38,826 nucleotides of DNA from SAR202 cluster bacterium (GTDB taxonomy: Bacteria; Chloroflexota; Dehalococcoidia; Lucifugimonadales; OSU-TB39): the NCBI GenBank assembly GCA_009392195.1, contig VFGY01000031.1, positions 1 through 38,826 of the forward strand, given 5' to 3'. The notes under the pieces were generated by a model that had not been told where the DNA came from, ran no database searches, and saw only the letters and a list, made by a program, of their open reading frames with translations. The position numbers and the translations under genes were made by a program. Shown in pieces: positions 35,174 through 38,826 of the stretch. Every line of letters starts with the position of its first letter. Positions within the stretch are counted from its first letter, which is position 1.

Positions 35174-36052
35174 ATGGAACCTAAAATAATAGTTGATTAT
35201 CTTAATGAAGTAGGAGAAGGTCCTTTATGGCATCCATACGAAAAACGTCTTTATTGGGTTGATATTACTGGAGGTAAAATGTTCTGGTACGAACCTTCAA
35301 CAAACACTCATGACCAATTTTTCGAAGGCAAAACAATAGGCGGATTTACCATACAAAAGGATGGGTCATTCTTGCTGTTTTTAGAAAACGGTTCTATTGC
35401 GTCCCTTAAAAACAATACCATGGAATATCTTGTATCCGAAATATTAGAAGAAAGAGGCATGAGATTTAATGACGTAGTTACCGATCCGGAAGGAAGAGTT
35501 TTTGCAGGAACCATGCACCAAAATTCCGACTTAGCTTTGAACGGAGAAAAACTAGGAAATTTATATAGAATTGACAAAGACATGTCTATCAACAAAGTAT
35601 TACAAGGAACTAAAATCCCGAATGGGATGGGGTTCAGCCTAGACCATAAAACAATGTACTACACAGATTCCGGTAATAAATCAATATATTCCTTCGATTA
35701 CGATAAAAACACAGGAAATATATCAAACCAAAAGAGTTTAATAACTGTACCAGATGGTGAAGGATTACCAGACGGCATGACCGTAGATTCAAATGGAGAC
35801 ATTTGGTCCGCAAGCGCAGGTGGTTACAGTTTAAACCAATATAGTTCTTCAGGTGTACAAAAGCAATCTATAAAGTTCCCAGCCTCCATGGTTTCAAGTC
35901 TTACATTCGGAGGAGATAACCTAGATGACATGTTTATTACTACTATCGGCGGAGAAAACAAAAAAGACAATGGAAGTGGAGCGGGAGCACTTTTCCATCT
36001 AAATTTAGGGGTTAAAGGAAATCCTGAGTTTCTTTCTGAAATTTTAACTTAA
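35174..36052 (+). CDS. SMP-30/gluconolactonase-family lactonase
   Basis: A 292-residue six-bladed propeller of the SMP-30/gluconolactonase family. Metal and active-site residues are E15 (GEGPLWH), N99 (RFNDV), N150 (IPNGMGFS) and D200 (LPDGMTVD). These correspond to E18, N103, N154 and D204 of SMP-30, including the identical 50-residue spacing between the last two. It should hydrolyse a sugar-acid lactone with a divalent cation. AGGAG lies eight bases before the ATG. It is convergent with the HpaI-type aldolase gene. A lactonase, an acid-sugar dehydratase (3352-4509) and keto-acid aldolases in one window fit a sugar-acid oxidation route. Confidence 0.92.
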   Translation: MEPKIIVDYLNEVGEGPLWHPYEKRLYWVDITGGKMFWYEPSTNTHDQFFEGKTIGGFTIQKDGSFLLFLENGSIASLKNNTMEYLVSEILEERGMRFNDVVTDPEGRVFAGTMHQNSDLALNGEKLGNLYRIDKDMSINKVLQGTKIPNGMGFSLDHKTMYYTDSGNKSIYSFDYDKNTGNISNQKSLITVPDGEGLPDGMTVDSNGDIWSASAGGYSLNQYSSSGVQKQSIKFPASMVSSLTFGGDNLDDMFITTIGGENKKDNGSGAGALFHLNLGVKGNPEFLSEILT

Positions 36053-36082
36053 CCTGTATAACTAAAAAATAGACGCAGTATG

Positions 36083-36097
36083 CCACCTTAATGGTGG
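36083..36097. terminator. Small hairpin between convergent genes, weak terminator candidate
   Basis: CCACC (36083-36087) and GGTGG (36093-36097) enclose the loop TTAAT, between the end of the lactonase gene (+) and the end of the aldolase gene (-). No long T-tract follows, so termination is only suggested by position. Confidence 0.3.
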
Positions 36098-36173
36098 ATA
36101 AAAAGTGTTATACCAACTTTATCAAATCTATAACGGCCATTGGTAGTAAAAAGTCATTCCCATTAAGGATTTT

Positions 36174-36950
36174 TCATCTATTGATATTTTTCAATAATGA
36201 ATTTACTTCTTTCAATGTATCTTCAGCACCTTGCGCAACCCAACCAAAGTCACCACCAACAACGCCAATTTGACCACCTTTTTTGAACCATTGTTCCGCA
36301 ATTTCTAAAGTTACCGTAAACATTCCCCATGGAACATTGTATTCTTTACACTTATCTAAAACTTGTTGAAATATCGGTTCAGTTTCTTTTTTACCTATCC
36401 CGGGGTTCATCCCGAAAGACATACCTAAATCATTCGGCCCAATCATTATCCCATCAACTCCGTCTACCTGCAAAATACTATCTAGATTTTCCATAGCTTG
36501 AACCGTTTCTATCTGGGGAAACACTAAAGTTTGGTCATTGGCATTTTCCCAATATTCATCTGGAGTTTTACCATATCTATCTGTATACCTTGGGCCCCAA
36601 CTCCGGATTCCTCTAGGTGGATATTTTGCTGCAGTAATAGCTTGTTCTACTTCATCAGCTGTATTAGTAAAGGGTACAATAACACCATCTGCTCCAAAAT
36701 CAAGCGCTTGATTTATCAAAGCCCTATCGTTCCAAATAACTCTCACAATTACTTCAGATTCAGTTGGGTTGAGACCCTTAATTATGCTGAAAAGAGTATC
36801 AGTACCAATAACGGCATGTTGAGTATCTACAAGCAAATAATCGAAACCCGCATTAGCCATCACATGTAATGTCAAAGGATCGTTAACAGTTACTATAGCA
36901 CCCATAACTGCTTTACCCTGTTTGAGTTTTTGCTTAACTTTGTTTTTCAC
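36174..36950 (-). CDS. HpcH/HpaI-family class II aldolase
   Basis: A 258-residue aldolase. Base H45 (VDTQHA) and R70 (VIVRV) fall at the same residue numbers as in E. coli HpaI. The metal ligands are E148 (PQIETVQA) and D174 (IGPNDLGMS). PPRGIRSWGPRY (111-122) is the family loop. It cleaves a 4-hydroxy-2-keto acid, probably into pyruvate and an aldehyde, using a divalent metal. The start is GTG with AGGAG six bases upstream; ATG is not available in that frame. Sugar-acid-derived keto acids are plausible substrates, but this is inference. Confidence 0.9.
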   Translation of the reverse strand: MKNKVKQKLKQGKAVMGAIVTVNDPLTLHVMANAGFDYLLVDTQHAVIGTDTLFSIIKGLNPTESEVIVRVIWNDRALINQALDFGADGVIVPFTNTADEVEQAITAAKYPPRGIRSWGPRYTDRYGKTPDEYWENANDQTLVFPQIETVQAMENLDSILQVDGVDGIMIGPNDLGMSFGMNPGIGKKETEPIFQQVLDKCKEYNVPWGMFTVTLEIAEQWFKKGGQIGVVGGDFGWVAQGAEDTLKEVNSLLKNINR

Positions 36951-37131
36951 ATCAATCTCCTGAAATCCAATTTACACATAGGCTAGATGAGTATTTAATT
37001 TTTGTAAATAGAAGATCCTAAATTAATAATTGATTCTTGGTATGAAAAATAATTCACAAGAAGACTTCACATATGTCTTTAATGCAAATAACATGAGTAC
37101 AAGTTTTAATTCATCCTAAAAAGAGAAACAA

Positions 37132-38526
37132 ATGCAAACAGATATAACATCATTTGATGCTACAGAATTAGCTCATCTTATTGTCACTAAACAATTATCT
37201 CCTGTGGAAGTTATGAAATCTCATCTTGAAGTTATTGAAAAAACAAACCCTCAAATCAATGCGTTAGTTACTCTCGCAGATAATTCAATGGAAAAAGCAA
37301 GGGAATCTGAAATTTCACTACTCAAAGGAAACATACGCGGACCCTTACACGGAGTGCCTTTTACTGTAAAAGACTGCTTTGACACTGAAGGAATTCTTAC
37401 GACCCGCGGTTCGAAATTATTTTCTAACAATATACCAAGCAAAAATGCTACTGCAGTAAATAGAATGCTTAACTCTGGTGCAATCATTATAGGCAAATCC
37501 AACATGCCAGAATTCGCATTATGGTGGGAAACTGGGAATTTGGTTTTTGGCACCACAAATAATCCTTGGGATTTAACAAAAACAGCTGGAGGATCAAGCG
37601 GTGGAGAGGCGGCTGCCATAGCAAGTGGGATGTCACCTATAGGATTAGGAACAGATGTAGGCGGTTCTATAAGACAACCAGCGCATTATTGTGGGATAGT
37701 AGGTTTGAAACCTACCCACGGAAGAATCCCTTTAACCGGTCAATGGCCAGAAGTTTTATTGCGATATTTTCACGTAGGGCCAATGGCAAGGACAGTAAGA
37801 GATGTTGCGTTGGGATTAAAAATACTTTCCGGCAGAGATGGCATAGACCCATATTCAGTACCCTTAGATAAACCTGAATTACCAAATTTTGATTTACAAC
37901 TTCCAAAATTAAAAATAGGTTATTGTCAAGAAGGACCATTTGAACCAGTTTCAAAAGACATACAATCTTCCGTTAGAGAAGCTGCATATCAGTTTGCCGC
38001 TCTGGGTTGTAGCGTTGAAGAAATTGATTTATCACATTGGAACTCTTGGCCTTCTCAAAGCATTTCTATGGCATTTTTCTTAGGAGAAGGGGCATATTAC
38101 CTTGATCCTTTTATTAAAGGAAAGGAAAAAAGCCTTGCACCTTCAATGCAACAAAGATTAAACCAACGTACGCCCACAATACACGAGTATCTTGAAGGAT
38201 ACGAACATTGTGAAAATTTAAGAAAAGATATTACTTCTATAATGGATAAATTTGATATATTGCTATGTCCAACAAGTCCAACAACAGCGCATCCACACAA
38301 TCAAAATAAAATATCAATTAATAACCAAGAAGTACCTGGTCGAAATTCATTGAGGGCAACAATACCTTTTGACCTAAGTGGCTCACCTGCTTTGAGTCTT
38401 CCTTTTGGGCTAAACAATAATGGGTTACCTATAGGGATTCAGCTTGTAGGGAGACATTTTGAAGAAACTAAGCTTCTACATGCAGCTTCAAAATTAGAAA
38501 CTAAATATAAATCCCCAAAATTATGA
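37132..38526 (+). CDS. Amidase-signature family amidase
   Basis: A 464-residue amidase-signature enzyme. The Ser-cisSer-Lys triad is K80 (FTVKDCFDT), S155 (AGGSSGGE) and S179 (DVGGSIRQPA), with the 75- and 24-residue spacings of this family. LKPTHGRIP follows the nucleophile as usual. No GatB or GatC gene is adjacent, so a free-standing amidase acting on a small amide, rather than the Glu-tRNA amidotransferase subunit, is more likely. A weak GAGAAA precedes the ATG. There is no signal peptide. Confidence 0.9.
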   Translation: MQTDITSFDATELAHLIVTKQLSPVEVMKSHLEVIEKTNPQINALVTLADNSMEKARESEISLLKGNIRGPLHGVPFTVKDCFDTEGILTTRGSKLFSNNIPSKNATAVNRMLNSGAIIIGKSNMPEFALWWETGNLVFGTTNNPWDLTKTAGGSSGGEAAAIASGMSPIGLGTDVGGSIRQPAHYCGIVGLKPTHGRIPLTGQWPEVLLRYFHVGPMARTVRDVALGLKILSGRDGIDPYSVPLDKPELPNFDLQLPKLKIGYCQEGPFEPVSKDIQSSVREAAYQFAALGCSVEEIDLSHWNSWPSQSISMAFFLGEGAYYLDPFIKGKEKSLAPSMQQRLNQRTPTIHEYLEGYEHCENLRKDITSIMDKFDILLCPTSPTTAHPHNQNKISINNQEVPGRNSLRATIPFDLSGSPALSLPFGLNNNGLPIGIQLVGRHFEETKLLHAASKLETKYKSPKL

Positions 38527-38626
38527 ACAAAGATAATGCTTGACCAAAAGATTACACGAATCTATAATCCAAAATCAAACGTAGATTGGCACTAAACTAA
38601 ATAAATCAAACAAAAAGGAAACCACA

Positions 38627-38826
38627 GTGAGTTATTTACGTGAAAGAGTCTTTCAATTTGGAATCATAGGAATAGTGCTAGGTGTCTTTATTGGAATACT
38701 AGTTCCAATCTTTATTGGGGGTAGCGGATCTAATACATCAGTTGGAGATAGGCTTCTATTAACTGGGAACACACAAACATCTGGTCTTAACATACCTCTT
38801 TCCACTATTGATGCCTCTGCAGAAGG
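38627..38826 (+). CDS. Start of a membrane-anchored protein, truncated by the window end
   Basis: Sixty-six codons are open to the window end, starting at GTG with AAGGAA six bases upstream. The N-terminus SYLRERVFQFG is followed by a hydrophobic helix (about 12-33, IIGIVLGVFIGILVPIFIGG), then a Ser/Thr/Gly-rich polar stretch. This is a signal anchor with the bulk of the protein outside. The family cannot be told from this part. Confidence 0.7.
   Translation, partial: MSYLRERVFQFGIIGIVLGVFIGILVPIFIGGSGSNTSVGDRLLLTGNTQTSGLNIPLSTIDASAE

Noticed and set aside
37132-38526. GatA subunit of the tRNA amidotransferase
   Set aside because: No gatB or gatC neighbour, and the context is catabolic; the triad alone does not separate GatA from other amidases.

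Overview
The window is AT-rich bacterial chromosome with densely packed genes, short intergenic gaps, Shine-Dalgarno-led starts and frequent TTG starts. The gene content is a mandelate-racemase-type dehydratase, two DapA-like lyase/aldolases, a phosphotriesterase-like hydrolase, an SMP-30 lactonase, an HpaI-type aldolase, amidohydrolases, an amidase, DUF1501/DUF1800 proteins, NHL propellers and a DUF5679-like zinc ribbon. This resembles marine Chloroflexota of the SAR202 type (Dehalococcoidia-related), but that assignment is inference from gene content. No rRNA or other phylogenetic marker is present. I see no insertion sequence, CRISPR array or prophage.

Layout. 0-13 kb: a large BNR-repeat propeller protein (-), an enolase-superfamily sugar-acid dehydratase (+), an OmpR-type two-component pair (+), a P-loop protein with a phosphotriesterase-like hydrolase (+), then a GH42-like glycosidase (+) flanked by two DapA-family genes (-). 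12.9-15.2 kb: an unrecognised HTH protein (-) divergent from a coiled-coil HTH protein that is translationally coupled to a class A beta-lactamase-like serine hydrolase. 15.2-19.2 kb: a small membrane protein coupled to a YbjQ-family protein, a membrane-anchored thioredoxin whose first active-site cysteine codon is TGA, a GlcG/HbpS-like protein, a BCP peroxiredoxin, a protein with three tandem Rid domains, and MsrA. 19.5-24.5 kb: an N-acyl-D-amino-acid deacylase-like protein (+), then isochorismatase-like, HTTM membrane and hexapeptide-transferase genes (-). 24.6-27.1 kb: an unknown beta-rich protein, a zinc ribbon, a PfkB kinase and a hotdog thioesterase. 27.1-34.2 kb: a six-gene minus-strand cluster reading DUF1501, DUF1800, NHL, DUF1800, NHL, amidohydrolase. 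34.9-38.8 kb: tRNA-Phe, tRNA-Gly, an SMP-30 lactonase, an HpaI-type aldolase, an amidase and the start of a membrane-anchored protein.

Much of the window looks like carbon scavenging: dehydratase, lactonase, aldolases, PfkB kinase, glycosidase, amidase and deacylase are what a cell uses to break down sugar acids, lactones and amides. A second theme is thiol and reactive-metabolite defence at 15.8-19.2 kb.

The strongest unusual signal is the thioredoxin-like gene at 15860-16348. An in-frame TGA falls exactly at the first cysteine of the CxxC motif (W-TGA-LAC). It is followed at the right distance by a perfect 8-bp hairpin with a CGTGA loop, as expected of a bacterial SECIS element. I read it as a candidate selenoprotein. 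Other points of interest are the duplicated DUF1800-NHL module behind a DUF1501 gene, all lacking visible export signals; a three-in-one Rid protein; and several enzymes with substitutions at classical catalytic or metal-binding positions.
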